From contig NZ_JAGFUX010000002.1 of NCBI RefSeq assembly GCF_017601095.1, positions 62,001 through 126,000 on the forward strand: a stretch of 64,000 nucleotides of DNA, in the 5' to 3' direction. Made by a program: the position numbers and the translations under genes. A model generated the notes under the pieces. It saw nothing but the letters and a program-made list of their open reading frames with translations, made no database searches and was not told the origin of the DNA. The stretch comes from Streptococcus suis (GTDB taxonomy: Bacteria > Bacillota > Bacilli > Lactobacillales > Streptococcaceae). Of the stretch, positions 36,287 to 46,860 are shown piece by piece. Positions within the stretch are counted from its first letter, which is position 1, and every line of letters starts with the position of its first letter.

Positions 36287-37300
36287 CTAATCGCGTTGAC
36301 TATCCACATCTACAACAACATAGCGATTTGGTTCGCTACCTTCTGAGTAGCTGGTCAAACCTTCCATTTTCGAAATGATGCGGTGGATAATCTTCCGCTC
36401 GCTGCTAGACATTGGGTCTGTGTGGTAGGCTTCGCCTTCCAATAAGACACGCTCTGCTAATTTTTGGGCGTAGCCCTGCAAGACTTCTGCACGGTGCTCA
36501 ACGTAGTCATTCACGTTGATAGAAATGTAAAAATTGCGCTCGTAACGGTTGAACAAGTAGTTCTGCGCCAAGAGTTGCAAGGATTTCAGAACCTTACCAT
36601 GGTAGCCAATCACACGTCCTGGTTCATTGGTATCAATCTGCAAATTGATCGAACGACGGTTGTGGCTGCTGTCGATAGTTGTTTCCACATCCATATCATC
36701 CAAAATGGATTGGATGTAGGCTGTCACCTGCTCCACCACCTCTTCAATCTGGTAGCTTTCCTGAACCGGAATGTCCAAATCAGCAAATTCTTGTTGAACT
36801 GTTGTTCGCTCTTCCTCAACTGGTGTCACTGGCTCAGTTACTTCCACTGCTGGCGCGATTTCTGGACTAGTTTGGGCTACAATCGCATCTTCTTGAATGA
36901 TTTCGATACGACCGGTTTCTTCCAAAATCGTCTTCGCATCTTTTTCATTTTTCAAAATCTGTGCCTTGATGCGGTCATCCAATACCTCACCAGACTTCTC
37001 AAATTCTTTCACAGCCGCGACTACTTTCCCGAGGTCTATTGTTGCTTCTGAAACACTTTTCACCGGTTCATTAAGCTCGTTAATCTCTGAAGGAACCCCA
37101 CGGACCGCTTTTTGGTTGGCTTTGACAACCGTTGTTTCATTGATCACATCGATATCAACAACAGCTGGCTTCTTTCCAAAACCAAAGAAACCTTTTTTCT
37201 CGCGAGCGATGACGGTGATATGTGCTTTTTTACGCGGAATATCCAATTCCTGCAAACCATTCTGTATGGCTTCTTCTACACTTGATCCTGTAAATTTCAT
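36287..37300 (-). CDS. khpB: RNA-binding protein Jag/KhpB
   Basis: 337 residues. N-terminal Jag_N domain (MKFTGSSVEEAIQNGLQELD), a charged linker of about 130 residues, then KH (GRVIGYHGKVLKSLQ) and R3H (MSSSERKIIHRIISKMEG) domains. An RNA-binding protein that with KhpA affects cell length and division in streptococci. Directly follows yidC. Confidence 0.94.
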   Translation of the reverse strand: MKFTGSSVEEAIQNGLQELDIPRKKAHITVIAREKKGFFGFGKKPAVVDIDVINETTVVKANQKAVRGVPSEINELNEPVKSVSEATIDLGKVVAAVKEFEKSGEVLDDRIKAQILKNEKDAKTILEETGRIEIIQEDAIVAQTSPEIAPAVEVTEPVTPVEEERTTVQQEFADLDIPVQESYQIEEVVEQVTAYIQSILDDMDVETTIDSSHNRRSINLQIDTNEPGRVIGYHGKVLKSLQLLAQNYLFNRYERNFYISINVNDYVEHRAEVLQGYAQKLAERVLLEGEAYHTDPMSSSERKIIHRIISKMEGLTSYSEGSEPNRYVVVDVDSQRD

Positions 37301-37319
37301 CTTTTTCTCTCCTCATCTC

Positions 37320-38132
37320 CTATTTCTTTTTCCCAGCTTTTTTCTTAGCCCGTCGAATCCGCGCCTGCCGTTCTTTTTCTTCATCAATCTTGGCTTGACG
37401 TTCTGCGATGATTTTAAATGGATTGTTTAATAGCAGGGTTTGGAAGACCTGATAGGCATTTGAAACGGTCCAGTAAAGGGCGACACCACTTGCGGCATTG
37501 ATAGCAAAGAAAAAAATTACCAAGGGCATGGTGTACATCATCACCGTCAAAGCCCCATTTTTTTCCAGCGCAGCTTTATTGGTAAGCCAACTGCTGGCAA
37601 ATGTCAGGGCAGCAGCCAATAGCGGTAGGATAAAATAAGGGTCCGTTTCGCCAAGGTTCAACCAGAGAAATTGCCCTACTTTCAATGCTTCAACACTAGT
37701 CAAGGCATTGTAAAGAATCATCAAAATCGGCAACTGAATAAAGAGTGGCATCATGGACGATCGCATGCTGACACCGTGTTCCTTGTAAAGCGCTCGTGTC
37801 GCTTCTGTCAAGGCCTGGCGGCTATCTAAGTCTGTCCCTGGATACTGCTCTTGGAGGGCACGTAGCTGTGGTTGAAGGTCCTGCATTTTCCGATTGGATT
37901 CCATTTGGATTTGGAAGAGGGGTAAGAGCAGGGTCCGAATCAAAATGGTAAAGAGGATAATCCCGATACCAATTTGGCCATTGATGGACAAAAATTGAAT
38001 CATGCTGGCAAACCAGTAAATAAGCTGGTCCCAGATACCTGTTGACTGGCTGGTCACTTCACCTGTCCCACATGCTGACAAAAATAAAAGGACAAAGGCA
38101 GAGAGGCTAGCCCACTTAACTTTCTTTTTCAA
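37320..38132 (-). CDS. yidC: Membrane protein insertase YidC
   Basis: Inserts membrane proteins with or without SecYEG. About 270 residues. Lipoprotein signal [21 protein letters not shown], then five hydrophobic segments with the usual [21 protein letters not shown] cytoplasmic loop. A TTG at 38132 has AGGAAGG at the right distance; a GTG three codons upstream is too close to it. Overlaps rnpA. Confidence 0.93.
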   Translation of the reverse strand: MKKKVKWASLSAFVLLFLSACGTGEVTSQSTGIWDQLIYWFASMIQFLSINGQIGIGIILFTILIRTLLLPLFQIQMESNRKMQDLQPQLRALQEQYPGTDLDSRQALTEATRALYKEHGVSMRSSMMPLFIQLPILMILYNALTSVEALKVGQFLWLNLGETDPYFILPLLAAALTFASSWLTNKAALEKNGALTVMMYTMPLVIFFFAINAASGVALYWTVSNAYQVFQTLLLNNPFKIIAERQAKIDEEKERQARIRRAKKKAGKKK

Positions 38133-38475
38133 GAGTTTCACCTTCCTGGAATAGATTGGCTAGTTTTAAAACATGAAGCAGGTTTTGATAGACTTCTTGG
38201 TAACTCAATTCTTCCACACCCTTTCGTGCAATGATGACAAAGTCTTCTGATTGAAGAAAGGGTTTGAGTTCCTGTAACACATGGCGCAGACGGCGCTTGA
38301 TTTGATTGCGAGTGACTGCATTTCCAAGTTTTTTACTAACCGATAGACCGACCCGAAAATGGTCCCGGCCCTGTGGCAGATGATAGACAACAAATTTACG
38401 GTTGGCTACATTTTTACCTTTGTTAAAAATCTCCTTGAAATCACGCTCTCGTTTAACACGGTAGGTTTTTCTCAA
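38116..38475 (-). CDS. rnpA: Ribonuclease P protein component
   Basis: 119-residue protein cofactor of RNase P. Signature [14 protein letters not shown] near residue 52. Start codon is TTG with GGAG seven bases upstream. A TATAAT lies about 30 bp upstream. Confidence 0.95.
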   Translation of the reverse strand: MRKTYRVKRERDFKEIFNKGKNVANRKFVVYHLPQGRDHFRVGLSVSKKLGNAVTRNQIKRRLRHVLQELKPFLQSEDFVIIARKGVEELSYQEVYQNLLHVLKLANLFQEGETLEKES

Positions 38476-38521
38476 AACTGAACTCCATCTTTCAAAATTA
38501 CTTCTATTATACCATAAAATT

Positions 38522-38560
38522 CAAAAAAGCCAATAAACATCACGTTTAGAGGCTTTTTGG
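38522..38560 (-). terminator. argH terminator
   Basis: Minus strand AAAAAGCC-TC-TAAAC / GTTTA-TT-GGCTTTTTT; the argH stop is within the hairpin. Confidence 0.8.
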
Positions 38561-39940
38561 AGCTAGTATTTGCTCTTTTGCTTGTTGAATTTGCCAATAA
38601 ATCGATTCAAATCCAGTTCCACCTAGCGAATTTCTTCGTGAAACTGCAGTCTTAGACTCTAAGGCTGTATAAATATCCGGTCCAATCATCGATGAGATTT
38701 CCTGATAATGCTCCAAAGGTAGGTCCTGTAAGTAACAACCTGACTTGCTACATTCCAAGACCAGTTTTCCGACAATTTCATGAGCCTGGCGGAAGGGCAT
38801 TCCCTTGCTGGCCAGATAATCTGCCAACTCAGTCGCATTTGAAAAATCCTTCTCTGTTGACTGGGCCATCTTCTCCTTATGGACCGTCATAGTAGCCAAC
38901 ATTCCAGCAAGAATATCAATCGAAACCAAAATGGTTTCCGCACTATCAAACATTCCCTCCTTGTCTTCCTGCAAGTCCTTGTTATAGGTCAAAGGCAGGG
39001 ATTTCATGACTGTCAAAAGACCTACTAAATTCCCATAAACCCGACCCGTTTTTCCCCGAATCAATTCTGCCATGTCTGGATTTTTCTTCTGTGGCATGAT
39101 AGAGGAACCTGTTGAAAAGGTGTCGGACAGGGTGACAAATTGGTACTCGTGTGAACACCAGTTAATGATTTCTTCACAGAGGCGGGACATGTGCATCATG
39201 AGAATACTGGCATTTGACAGAAATTCCAAGATAAAATCACGGTCAGACACCGCATCAAGGGAATTGCTATACGGATGGGCAAAGCCCATAAAATCAGAGG
39301 TCATCTGACGGTCAATGGGAAAGGTTGTCCCAGCTAAAGCCGCCGCACCAAGTGGGGATACATCTGTATGCTGAACATTGAACCCAAACCGTTCCTTATC
39401 CCGTTGGAACATATTATAGTAGGCCAATAAATGCTGGGCAAAACTGATAGGCTGGGCATGTTGCAGGTGCGTATAGCCAGGCATAATGGTTTCTATATGC
39501 TGCTCTGCCAGATCCAATAAGACTTCCTGCAAGTTGATCAACTTATTGATAACTTGGAACAAGGTATCCTTCAAATAGAGGTGCATATCCGTAGCTACCT
39601 GATCGTTCCGAGAACGAGCTGTATGAAGTTTGCCTGCAACTGGGCCTATTTTCTCCGTCAATAGACTTTCGATATTCATGTGAATGTCTTCGTTTCGAAT
39701 ATCAAAGACCAACTTGCCAGCCTCATACTCCTCTAGTAATTCTTCCAATCCGGCTTGAATGACCTGGGCCTCAGCTTGAGCGATAATCCCAGTTTGCTCC
39801 AACATCTTGACATGAGCCAGTGAGCCTTGAATATCGTATTTGGCCAACTTTTGGTCGAAGCGGATGGAAGCTCCGAATTCTTCAACCCATTCCTCAAGAC
39901 TGGCTTCAAAGCGACCTCCCCATAATTTCTTTGCTTCCAT
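38546..39940 (-). CDS. argH: Argininosuccinate lyase
   Basis: Splits argininosuccinate to arginine and fumarate. 464 residues from [18 protein letters not shown]; signature [12 protein letters not shown] near residue 280. ATG at 39940 with AGGAG. The frame is open upstream, but that overlaps argG. Lies 13 bp after argG. Confidence 0.96.
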   Translation of the reverse strand: MEAKKLWGGRFEASLEEWVEEFGASIRFDQKLAKYDIQGSLAHVKMLEQTGIIAQAEAQVIQAGLEELLEEYEAGKLVFDIRNEDIHMNIESLLTEKIGPVAGKLHTARSRNDQVATDMHLYLKDTLFQVINKLINLQEVLLDLAEQHIETIMPGYTHLQHAQPISFAQHLLAYYNMFQRDKERFGFNVQHTDVSPLGAAALAGTTFPIDRQMTSDFMGFAHPYSNSLDAVSDRDFILEFLSNASILMMHMSRLCEEIINWCSHEYQFVTLSDTFSTGSSIMPQKKNPDMAELIRGKTGRVYGNLVGLLTVMKSLPLTYNKDLQEDKEGMFDSAETILVSIDILAGMLATMTVHKEKMAQSTEKDFSNATELADYLASKGMPFRQAHEIVGKLVLECSKSGCYLQDLPLEHYQEISSMIGPDIYTALESKTAVSRRNSLGGTGFESIYWQIQQAKEQILAPKSL

Positions 39941-39953
39941 AAGCTCCTGCTTT

Positions 39954-41147
39954 CTAGTCTTTTTTATGAATTTCTGCATTGACCTTGGTTGGTAATCCCC
40001 AAAGCTTGATGAAACCAACTGCTGCATCTTGATCAAATGTATCAGCACTGGTATAGGTTGCCAAATCTTCGTCATAAAGTGAATTTGGAGATTTACGAGC
40101 AACCACTTTGGCTGATCCCTTATACAACTTCACTTTTGCGATTCCATTCACGACAGATTGAGTTGCTTGCAGGTAAGCTTTCAGTGCCTCAGTTGCAGGG
40201 TTGAACCACAAACCATTGTAAATGAGATTGGATAATTCATTGGAGATGATCGGTTTGAAATGCGAAACTTCCCGCACCAGGGTCAAATCTTCGATTTCCT
40301 TGTGGGCTGTCAAAAGGGCAATAGCTCCTGGACACTCGTAAATCTCCCGTGACTTGATTCCGACTAAACGATTTTCCACGTGGTCAATCCGACCTACACC
40401 ATGCTTACCAGCTATTTCATTGAGTTTTTGAATGAGATTGGCTAGGCTGAGTTCTTCGCCATTGACCGCAACGGGAACACCAGCCTTAAATTCAATATCA
40501 ACATATTCGGGAGTATCTGGTGCATTTTCTGGAGAAGTAGTAATACCAAAAGCATCTTCTGGCGCTTCATTCCATGGATTTTCCAAGACACCACACTCAT
40601 TGGCACGACCCCAGAGGTTTTGGTCGACTGAATAAGGGCTATCTAAATCAGCTGGAACTGGTACACCATTTTCCTTAGCAAATAGGATTTCCTCTTCACG
40701 CGCCCACTTCCATTCACGAACAGGTGCTACAACTTTCAAAGTTGGATCCAAAGCCGCAATCGCTACTTCAAACCGTACCTGGTCATTTCCCTTCCCTGTA
40801 CAACCATGAGCGATGGTCGTTGCACCAGTCTTGTGCGCCATCTCCACTAACTTTTTAGAAATCAGAGGGCGACTAAGTGCTGATACTAGTGGATATTTTT
40901 GTTCATAATATGCATGAGCTTGTAGGGCAGGCAAAACGTATTCTTGAGCAAATTCTTCTTTCACATCCAAAACATGCGATTCAATTGCACCGATGGAAAG
41001 AGCCTTGTCATGAATAAATTCGAGATTTTTCCCTTCACCAACATCCATACAAACCGCAATGACATCATAGTCTTTTTTCAACCATGCAATCGCAACTGAA
41101 GTATCAAGACCACCTGAATAGGCTAAAATCAACTTTTCTTTTGTCAT
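39954..41147 (-). CDS. argG: Argininosuccinate synthase
   Basis: Joins citrulline and aspartate with ATP. 397 residues; N-terminal P-loop [28 protein letters not shown] near 120. Promoter with three ArgR-like half-sites upstream. argG-argH form a two-gene operon; no earlier arginine genes are in the window, so citrulline must come from elsewhere. Confidence 0.96.
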   Translation of the reverse strand: MTKEKLILAYSGGLDTSVAIAWLKKDYDVIAVCMDVGEGKNLEFIHDKALSIGAIESHVLDVKEEFAQEYVLPALQAHAYYEQKYPLVSALSRPLISKKLVEMAHKTGATTIAHGCTGKGNDQVRFEVAIAALDPTLKVVAPVREWKWAREEEILFAKENGVPVPADLDSPYSVDQNLWGRANECGVLENPWNEAPEDAFGITTSPENAPDTPEYVDIEFKAGVPVAVNGEELSLANLIQKLNEIAGKHGVGRIDHVENRLVGIKSREIYECPGAIALLTAHKEIEDLTLVREVSHFKPIISNELSNLIYNGLWFNPATEALKAYLQATQSVVNGIAKVKLYKGSAKVVARKSPNSLYDEDLATYTSADTFDQDAAVGFIKLWGLPTKVNAEIHKKD

Positions 41148-41190
41148 AAGTTTTCTCATTTCTATGTTTAATTATTCAAAACTTATGACT

Positions 41191-41260
41191 ATTATAGGGT
41201 ATATTTATACTTTTTGCAACATAAATATACAAAATTTATAAGATTTTTTGTATATTTTCA
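41191..41260 (-). promoter_or_regulatory. argG promoter with ArgR-like sites
   Basis: Minus strand: -35 TTGCAA (41214-41219), 17 bp, TATAAT (41191-41196). The spacer holds the dyad GTATATTTATAC (41199-41210). Related elements are CATAAATATACA at 41220-41231 and TGTATATTTTCA at 41249-41260. Spacing is about 20-30 bp, compatible with a hexameric ArgR. Confidence 0.65.
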
Positions 41261-41284
41261 ACTTTCTTTGAAAATGAGCAAAAG

Positions 41285-41310
41285 AAAAAACTGACCGAAG
41301 TCAGCTTTTT
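41285..41310 (-). terminator. Terminator of the VOC-protein gene
   Basis: CTGAC-TTCG-GTCAG followed by TTTTTT on the minus strand. Confidence 0.9.
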
Positions 41311-42184
41311 AGGATAAAATCTCTTTAATCTGGTCAAAATCCAGACGACGCATTTGCAGAACAGCATCATTAACAGCCTTGACGGTTTCTGGGCTAGCCG
41401 TATCGTATGCTTCCATCAAAATACGCGGTACAATCTGCCACGAAATACCAAACTGGTCCTTGACCCAACCGCACATTTCCGCCTCTGGCACTGCTGATAG
41501 GAGGTCATAATAGAAATTGAGTTCGTCCTGACTATCCACATAGACCATGAGCGAGAAAGCTTCGTTGAATGAAGCTTCGCCACCGTAGCCGTGGTCCATA
41601 ACAATCATTTTCTGTCCAGCGACAAGAAGTTCCGCATAATTCAGTTTGGCAGCCTCAACAGCAGCCTCCCCTTCACCGTAGTAGGAAAGTTGACCGACAC
41701 TAGCCTGAGGGAGCTTGTCCTTGTAGTAGTCCAACATAGGCTGGGCCAAACCTACCTGTTCCTGCGAGAAGAGCAGGCAGATGTCAAACTGATAAGGCTT
41801 GTCCAAGTCGGGTGCATAAGATAGTTGCCAAGATAGACCAAAGCGGTCTTCCAACCAGACATAGTAAGGGCTGAAGGGATACTCTCCCAAAGGCATGAGA
41901 ATACGACCGCCTTCTGACAAGGCTTGGTACAAACGTGTCACTTCATCCTTGCTGGCTACATTGACCATAAGGGACATGGACTCATTGAGCTTAAAGTATG
42001 GACCCGCACTAATAGCCACCAAGGTCATATCCCCCAGTGGAAACTGAATCAAGTCCGAATCACCCGAAGGCGTATCCGTAATGGTGTAGGTCCAGTCAAT
42101 CTTGCCACCGAAGAGGTCCACATAAAAAGCCACCGCTTCTTTTGCCTCTGTGTCATACCAGAGATGAGGAATGATAGGTTGCAT
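41309..42184 (-). CDS. VOC-superfamily protein (PhnB-like, two modules)
   Basis: 291 residues made of two similar glyoxalase/VOC modules: MQPIIPHLWYDTEAKEAVAFYVDLFG to about 130, and a second with a YVDSQDELNFYYDLL-type core. Each ends in a FGLSWQL / FGISWQI motif typical of the PhnB-like (3-demethylubiquinone methyltransferase-like) group. Substrate unknown. Its promoter faces the NUDIX gene. Confidence 0.85.
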   Translation of the reverse strand: MQPIIPHLWYDTEAKEAVAFYVDLFGGKIDWTYTITDTPSGDSDLIQFPLGDMTLVAISAGPYFKLNESMSLMVNVASKDEVTRLYQALSEGGRILMPLGEYPFSPYYVWLEDRFGLSWQLSYAPDLDKPYQFDICLLFSQEQVGLAQPMLDYYKDKLPQASVGQLSYYGEGEAAVEAAKLNYAELLVAGQKMIVMDHGYGGEASFNEAFSLMVYVDSQDELNFYYDLLSAVPEAEMCGWVKDQFGISWQIVPRILMEAYDTASPETVKAVNDAVLQMRRLDFDQIKEILS

Positions 42185-42291
42185 AAGATTTCTCCTTTTC
42201 TTTCGTCAGCCCATTATACCACACATTTGTTCGTACAAGCTCACAGGAAAATTTCCTATGCTATAATAGAAAGATAGAAAAGGAGCAAGCT

Positions 42292-42792
42292 ATGGAAATC
42301 TGGAACGCCTACACAGCCGACGGGCAGCTGACCGACCACACTCTCACACGCGGAGAATCCATTCCCGACGGTCTCTACCACCTGGTCGTCGAGTGCATCA
42401 TCCGCCACCGCGACGGCAGCACCCTCTTCATGAAACGCGACAGCACCAAACCCTCCTACCCTGACTATTATGAAGCGACAGCAGGAGGTTCGGCATTGTT
42501 TGGGGAAATAGCAGAGCAGGCTATTTTACGCGAAGTCCGCGAAGAGACAGGCATTGAGCTGACAGCTGACCAACTCCGCCACCATACACACTTTGTCGCC
42601 CATGATGACCAGTGTATCTTCCACTGCTACTGGGCTGAAACCGACTGGGACAAAGCTGCTATCCAACTCCAAGCCGAAGAAACCAGCAACTACATCTGGG
42701 TCCCACAAGAAAATTTGAAAGATTTCCTGGAAACAGAACTAGTCATTCCAAGGCAGAAAGGCTATGTGGAGAGGTTGTTTTTAGAAAGCTAA
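42292..42792 (+). CDS. NUDIX hydrolase
   Basis: 166 residues with a complete NUDIX box (G-x5-E-x7-REVREETGIEL, about residues 63-85). This contrasts with the degenerate box of NrtR. Probably hydrolyses a nucleoside diphosphate derivative. TGCTATAAT and AAGGAG upstream. Ends before a GC-rich terminator. Confidence 0.88.
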   Translation: MEIWNAYTADGQLTDHTLTRGESIPDGLYHLVVECIIRHRDGSTLFMKRDSTKPSYPDYYEATAGGSALFGEIAEQAILREVREETGIELTADQLRHHTHFVAHDDQCIFHCYWAETDWDKAAIQLQAEETSNYIWVPQENLKDFLETELVIPRQKGYVERLFLES

Positions 42793-42811
42793 CCTCCCTT
42801 AACAGATAAAC

Positions 42812-42840
42812 CCCCGCTATCACACGACAGCGGGGATACT
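42812..42840. terminator. Bidirectional terminator between the NUDIX gene and mmuM
   Basis: CCCCGCT / AGCGGGG with a 10-base loop. Nearly the same hairpin recurs at 45281-45309 on the other side of mmuM-mmuP. Confidence 0.75.
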
Positions 42841-42841
42841 T

Positions 42842-43789
42842 TTATTTCAATCCAGCAACTAGACTTGCAATATCAGCTGGTCGAGTACGGCAACAACCTC
42901 CAACTACCTTGGCACCCAGTTCGTGCCATTTAAGTGTGTTGTCCAGAAGAGAATGGCTGTCGTCTGCCTTTTCCTTCCAAGTTTGAGTGGCTCCATCATA
43001 GACTTCCCCAGAATTTGGATAGGTGACAAATGGTTTATCCGTTTTTTCTCTCAACTGACTGAGAAAGGCTGAATAGAGCGAGGGAGCCGTACAGTTAAGA
43101 CCAACCGCCAAAATCTGCTCACTACTGTTGACCAGCTCTGCTATTTTTTCAATAGACGTTCCGTCAGAAATCGACTGACCGTCCTGTGATGTGAAGCTGA
43201 TATAGGCTTCAGCCTCTGGAAAATCCTCTACCAACAGCTCTACTAAAGCTTGGGCTTCAAGAACATTTGGAATGGTTTCCAATGCCAAGAGCTCAGCCCC
43301 ATGTTCTAAGAGAAGCTGAATTCGACGGCGGTGGAAGTCTTTTAACTCTGACAGACTAATGTTGCCATAGTCACCTGTATATTCAGCGCCGTTGGCCAAA
43401 TAGGCTGCGTAGGGACCCACGTCACCTGAAATGAGAGGGTAGGTTCGTTGTACTTTTTCAGCTTCAGACAATTCTGCCCAGACCTCATCACGCGCTTCCT
43501 TGGCCAAATCAACGGTCAAGCGAATGAGTTCCTCTGCCTCTGCTGGTAACAAACCAACTTCTGCCAGTCCTTCAAAGGTCGCCTGATAGGTTGAGGTTGT
43601 CACCAAGTCGGCCCCAGCACGAACGTAGTCCTTATGAATATCCTTGATGTACTGGGGATTTTCCAATAGATATTTGGCAGACCAGAGCTTGCCCGATACA
43701 TCATGACCACGAAACTCTAGCTCCGTTCCAAGAGCGCCGTGCAAAATGATGTATTCCTTTTGTTCTAATAGTTCTTTAAAACGACCCAT
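42842..43789 (-). CDS. mmuM: Homocysteine S-methyltransferase
   Basis: Transfers a methyl group from S-methylmethionine to homocysteine, giving two methionines. 315 residues; zinc-binding GGCCRTRP near the C-terminus, GLNCTAP near residue 227, and HGALGTELE at the start. Directly downstream of the permease gene mmuP. Confidence 0.94.
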   Translation of the reverse strand: MGRFKELLEQKEYIILHGALGTELEFRGHDVSGKLWSAKYLLENPQYIKDIHKDYVRAGADLVTTSTYQATFEGLAEVGLLPAEAEELIRLTVDLAKEARDEVWAELSEAEKVQRTYPLISGDVGPYAAYLANGAEYTGDYGNISLSELKDFHRRRIQLLLEHGAELLALETIPNVLEAQALVELLVEDFPEAEAYISFTSQDGQSISDGTSIEKIAELVNSSEQILAVGLNCTAPSLYSAFLSQLREKTDKPFVTYPNSGEVYDGATQTWKEKADDSHSLLDNTLKWHELGAKVVGGCCRTRPADIASLVAGLK

Positions 43790-43801
43790 ACTCGATCCCT
43801 C

Positions 43802-45178
43802 CTACCACTTTTTAAAGCGGATATAGTGATAAATATAGCAGCCAATCATGAATGGCACACCAAAGTAAAGACCAGCACGCTGAGAAGGATCCCAGCCGAT
43901 TCCGATGATAGAAATAACCAGCAGAACAACCGTAATCCATGGCAAGGTCGGTGAGAAGGGCGTCTTGTATTCCAATTCATCTTCGCTGTGATTCTTTAAA
44001 AATTCACGACGGAAACCGATTTGTGCAAGCGGAATAGCCAACCATGCAATGACAACCGCAAAACCAGCGATAGAAACCAGGGCCAAGAAGATGGTATCTT
44101 CTGCATAAATTGAGGCAATCAAGGCGATCACAACACCAATCATGGACAAAATCATGCCACGCATGGGAACACCGTGTTTATTAATTTTTACCAATTCCTT
44201 ACTAATCATGCCTTCATTGGCCAAAGACCACAGCATACGACTTGAAGCGTAAAGTCCTGAAGTTGAGGCCGATAAGATAGCTGTCAAGATGATAAAGTTC
44301 ATAATGTCAGCAGCATAAGGAAAACCTATCTTGTCCAAGACAAGTACGAACGGTGCTTCTGTCACACCTGCTTCTGACATAGGAAGTAGGGCTGCCAAAA
44401 CAACGATTGTTAGGACAAAGAAGATGACCAAGAGACCGATTGTCGATTTAATGGCTTGCGGTACAGCTTTCTTGGGATTATCTGTTTCACCTGCCGCAAT
44501 TCCGATCATTTCCACACCTGAAAAGGCATAGTTAACAGACAGCATGACCGTGATAAAACCAACCAGACCGTTAGGAAGTAAGCCGTTACTTGTGATATTG
44601 TTAAATAGCGGCGCAGCATTGGTTCCCTCAAATGGCAAAATACCAAAAATAGCCAAAGTCCCAAGCACGATAAAGGCTGCAATGGCATAGACCTTGACAG
44701 ACGAGAGTGCCTCCTCCGCCTTGGCAAACCAACCGACAGATAGGGTGTTCAATCCAAAGACAATAACCGCAAAAATCGTCGCAAAAATCCAAATCGGCAC
44801 ACTAGGAAACCAGCGTTGCATAAGCTGGGCTGCCCCCACAAACTGCGAGGCCAGAGCAACGACCCAGCAAAGCCAATACATCCAGGCCACCATGAAACCA
44901 GTACCTGAACTGATAAACTTGGTCGCATAGGTGTGGAAAGATCCAGTCACCGGCATTGCAACCGACAATTCTCCCAAAGAGAACATGACCAAATAAACCA
45001 TGACAGCTCCGAAAAGATAGGCCGCAATAGCTCCAAACGGCCCAGCCTGTGCAATGGTATAGCCTGAACTCAGGAACAAACCTGTCCCGATAACCCCGCC
45101 GATGGACAACATCTGCAAATGGCGACTGTTCATCTCGCGGTTAAAAGTCCCTTGATTTTCAAAATTATGATTTTCCAT
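43802..45178 (-). CDS. mmuP: S-methylmethionine permease (APC family)
   Basis: 458-residue amino-acid permease with about 12 membrane segments; N-terminal MLSIGGVIGTGLFLSSGYTI, the consensus APC motif. Assigned to S-methylmethionine from the pairing with mmuM; other amino acids remain possible. A MetR/MtaR-like box lies upstream of its promoter. Confidence 0.85.
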   Translation of the reverse strand: MENHNFENQGTFNREMNSRHLQMLSIGGVIGTGLFLSSGYTIAQAGPFGAIAAYLFGAVMVYLVMFSLGELSVAMPVTGSFHTYATKFISSGTGFMVAWMYWLCWVVALASQFVGAAQLMQRWFPSVPIWIFATIFAVIVFGLNTLSVGWFAKAEEALSSVKVYAIAAFIVLGTLAIFGILPFEGTNAAPLFNNITSNGLLPNGLVGFITVMLSVNYAFSGVEMIGIAAGETDNPKKAVPQAIKSTIGLLVIFFVLTIVVLAALLPMSEAGVTEAPFVLVLDKIGFPYAADIMNFIILTAILSASTSGLYASSRMLWSLANEGMISKELVKINKHGVPMRGMILSMIGVVIALIASIYAEDTIFLALVSIAGFAVVIAWLAIPLAQIGFRREFLKNHSEDELEYKTPFSPTLPWITVVLLVISIIGIGWDPSQRAGLYFGVPFMIGCYIYHYIRFKKW

Positions 45179-45202
45179 ACACTCTCCTAAATTATTGTGA
45201 TT

Positions 45203-45275
45203 ATTCTATCATATCATGGATTTTCAGAAAACTCTTATATCGTTTTCAACGCAACGTTTATAACTGATAACTATA
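45203..45275 (-). promoter_or_regulatory. mmuP-mmuM promoter and MetR/MtaR-like box
   Basis: TAGAAT (45203-45208) and a weak TTTTCT -35. Upstream, TATAACTGATAACTATA (45259-45275) matches 12 of 17 positions of the streptococcal MET-box TATAGTTTSAAACTATA, read on the minus strand. Its position fits an activator of the LysR type. Confidence 0.5.
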
Positions 45276-45280
45276 ACAAA

Positions 45281-45309
45281 TCCCCGCCGTTACAGGACAG
45301 CGGGGATTA
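45281..45309 (-). terminator. gltX terminator
   Basis: AATCCCCGC / GCGGGGATT stem just after gltX. Confidence 0.75.
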
Positions 45310-45315
45310 CTTATC

Positions 45316-46770
45316 TTACAAACTCTTCAACATATTGTCAATATGCTGGATAGATTTTTCACGGCCGAGCAGGTAAATGGTATTTGGCAACTCTGGTCCG
45401 TGCATTTCACCTGAAACGGCGATACGGATTGGCATGAAGAGGTTTTTGCCCTTGATCCCTGTTTCCTTTTGAACAGCCTTGATTTGAGGGAAGATGTTAT
45501 CTGGTTGGAAATCTTCGTCCGTCATGGCTTCCAATTTTTCCTTAAGAGCATTGAGGACAGTCGGAACAGTCTCACCTGACATGACTTCTTTTTCCTCGTC
45601 TGTCAATTCTGGGAAATCAGAGAAGAAAAGGTCTGTCAAACCAACGATTTCATCCGCAGATGACATTTGTGGCTTGTAAAGTTCCACCAATTTTTCTGCC
45701 TTGTCTGTCAAGCGACCAGCCTCTTCCAAGAATGGTTTAGCAAGGTTGAAAATGGTCTCCAAATCAGCTTTTTTGATGTATTCATTGCCCATCCAAGCCA
45801 ACTTTTTCGGATCGAAGGAAGCAGGAGACTTGCTGAGGCGTTTTTCATCAAAGAGTTGGATAATCTCCTCTTTGGAGAAGATTTCTTCCTCACCACCAGG
45901 AGTCCAACCCAAAAGTGTGATAAAGTTGAAAACAGCTTCTGGCAGGTAGCCTTTTTTGCGGTAATCTTCGATAAAGGCAAGGGTATTGGTGTCACGTTTG
46001 GACAATTTTTTACCGGTTGCAGAGTTGATAATCAAGGTCATGTGGGCAAACTCTGGTGCTTCCCAACCAAGTGCTTCATAGACCATGAGTTGCTTAGGTG
46101 TGTTGGCGATATGGTCATCTCCGCGGATAACGTGCGAGATTTCCATCAGATGATCATCCACCACCACGGCAAAGTTGTAGGTTGGGTAACCGTCACGTTT
46201 CTGGATAACCCAGTCGCCACCGATGTTGCCACCTTCAAACTCGATCTCACCCTTAACCATGTCATTCCACTTGTAGATACCCGCTTCATTGACAGCCAAG
46301 CGGACAGTTGGGACAATGCCAGCCGCCTCACGCTCTGCAACGTAGGCTGCTTTTTCATCTTCAGACATGCCAAGGTATTCGTTGATGTAGCGAGGTGTTT
46401 CGCCTGCAGCTTCCTGACGCTCACGCTCCGCCGCCAACTCTTCTTCAGTCACGTAAGACTTGTAGGCCTTGCCCTCTGCCAAGAGCTGGTCAACATACTT
46501 TTGGTAAATATCCAACCGCTCAGACTGACGGTATTGCTCATGAGTTTCTGGACTTTCATCCCAGTCAATGCCCAACCAACGTAGGTTTTCCAGCTGAGAA
46601 CGCTCTCCGTCTTCCACATGGCGTTTGCGGTCTGTGTCCTCGATACGAATAAGGAAAGTACCGCCATGATGACGAGCAAAAAGATAGTTAAACAATGCAG
46701 TACGAGCATTTCCGATATGCAAAAGTCCCGTTGGACTTGGTGCGTAACGCACGCGAATTGGTTTAGTCAT
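45316..46770 (-). CDS. gltX: Glutamyl-tRNA synthetase
   Basis: Class I synthetase, 484 residues. [14 protein letters not shown] holds the HIGH motif; KLSKRDTN is the KMSKS motif. Start at ATG 46770 ([11 protein letters not shown]) with CAGGAGAG; the frame extends 11 codons upstream without family similarity. As in most Gram-positives, probably also charges tRNA-Gln for amidation. Confidence 0.97.
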   Translation of the reverse strand: MTKPIRVRYAPSPTGLLHIGNARTALFNYLFARHHGGTFLIRIEDTDRKRHVEDGERSQLENLRWLGIDWDESPETHEQYRQSERLDIYQKYVDQLLAEGKAYKSYVTEEELAAERERQEAAGETPRYINEYLGMSEDEKAAYVAEREAAGIVPTVRLAVNEAGIYKWNDMVKGEIEFEGGNIGGDWVIQKRDGYPTYNFAVVVDDHLMEISHVIRGDDHIANTPKQLMVYEALGWEAPEFAHMTLIINSATGKKLSKRDTNTLAFIEDYRKKGYLPEAVFNFITLLGWTPGGEEEIFSKEEIIQLFDEKRLSKSPASFDPKKLAWMGNEYIKKADLETIFNLAKPFLEEAGRLTDKAEKLVELYKPQMSSADEIVGLTDLFFSDFPELTDEEKEVMSGETVPTVLNALKEKLEAMTDEDFQPDNIFPQIKAVQKETGIKGKNLFMPIRIAVSGEMHGPELPNTIYLLGREKSIQHIDNMLKSL

Positions 46771-46828
46771 GTTTCTCTCCTGTAAAATTTCAATCAAGAA
46801 CATTATAGCATAGATGCCCCGCAGATAA

Positions 46829-46860
46829 CAGAAAAATCAGCCTAAGCAGACTGATTTTGA
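46829..46860 (-). terminator. MFS gene terminator
   Basis: AAAATCAG / CTGATTTTT stem spanning the MFS stop codon. Confidence 0.65.
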
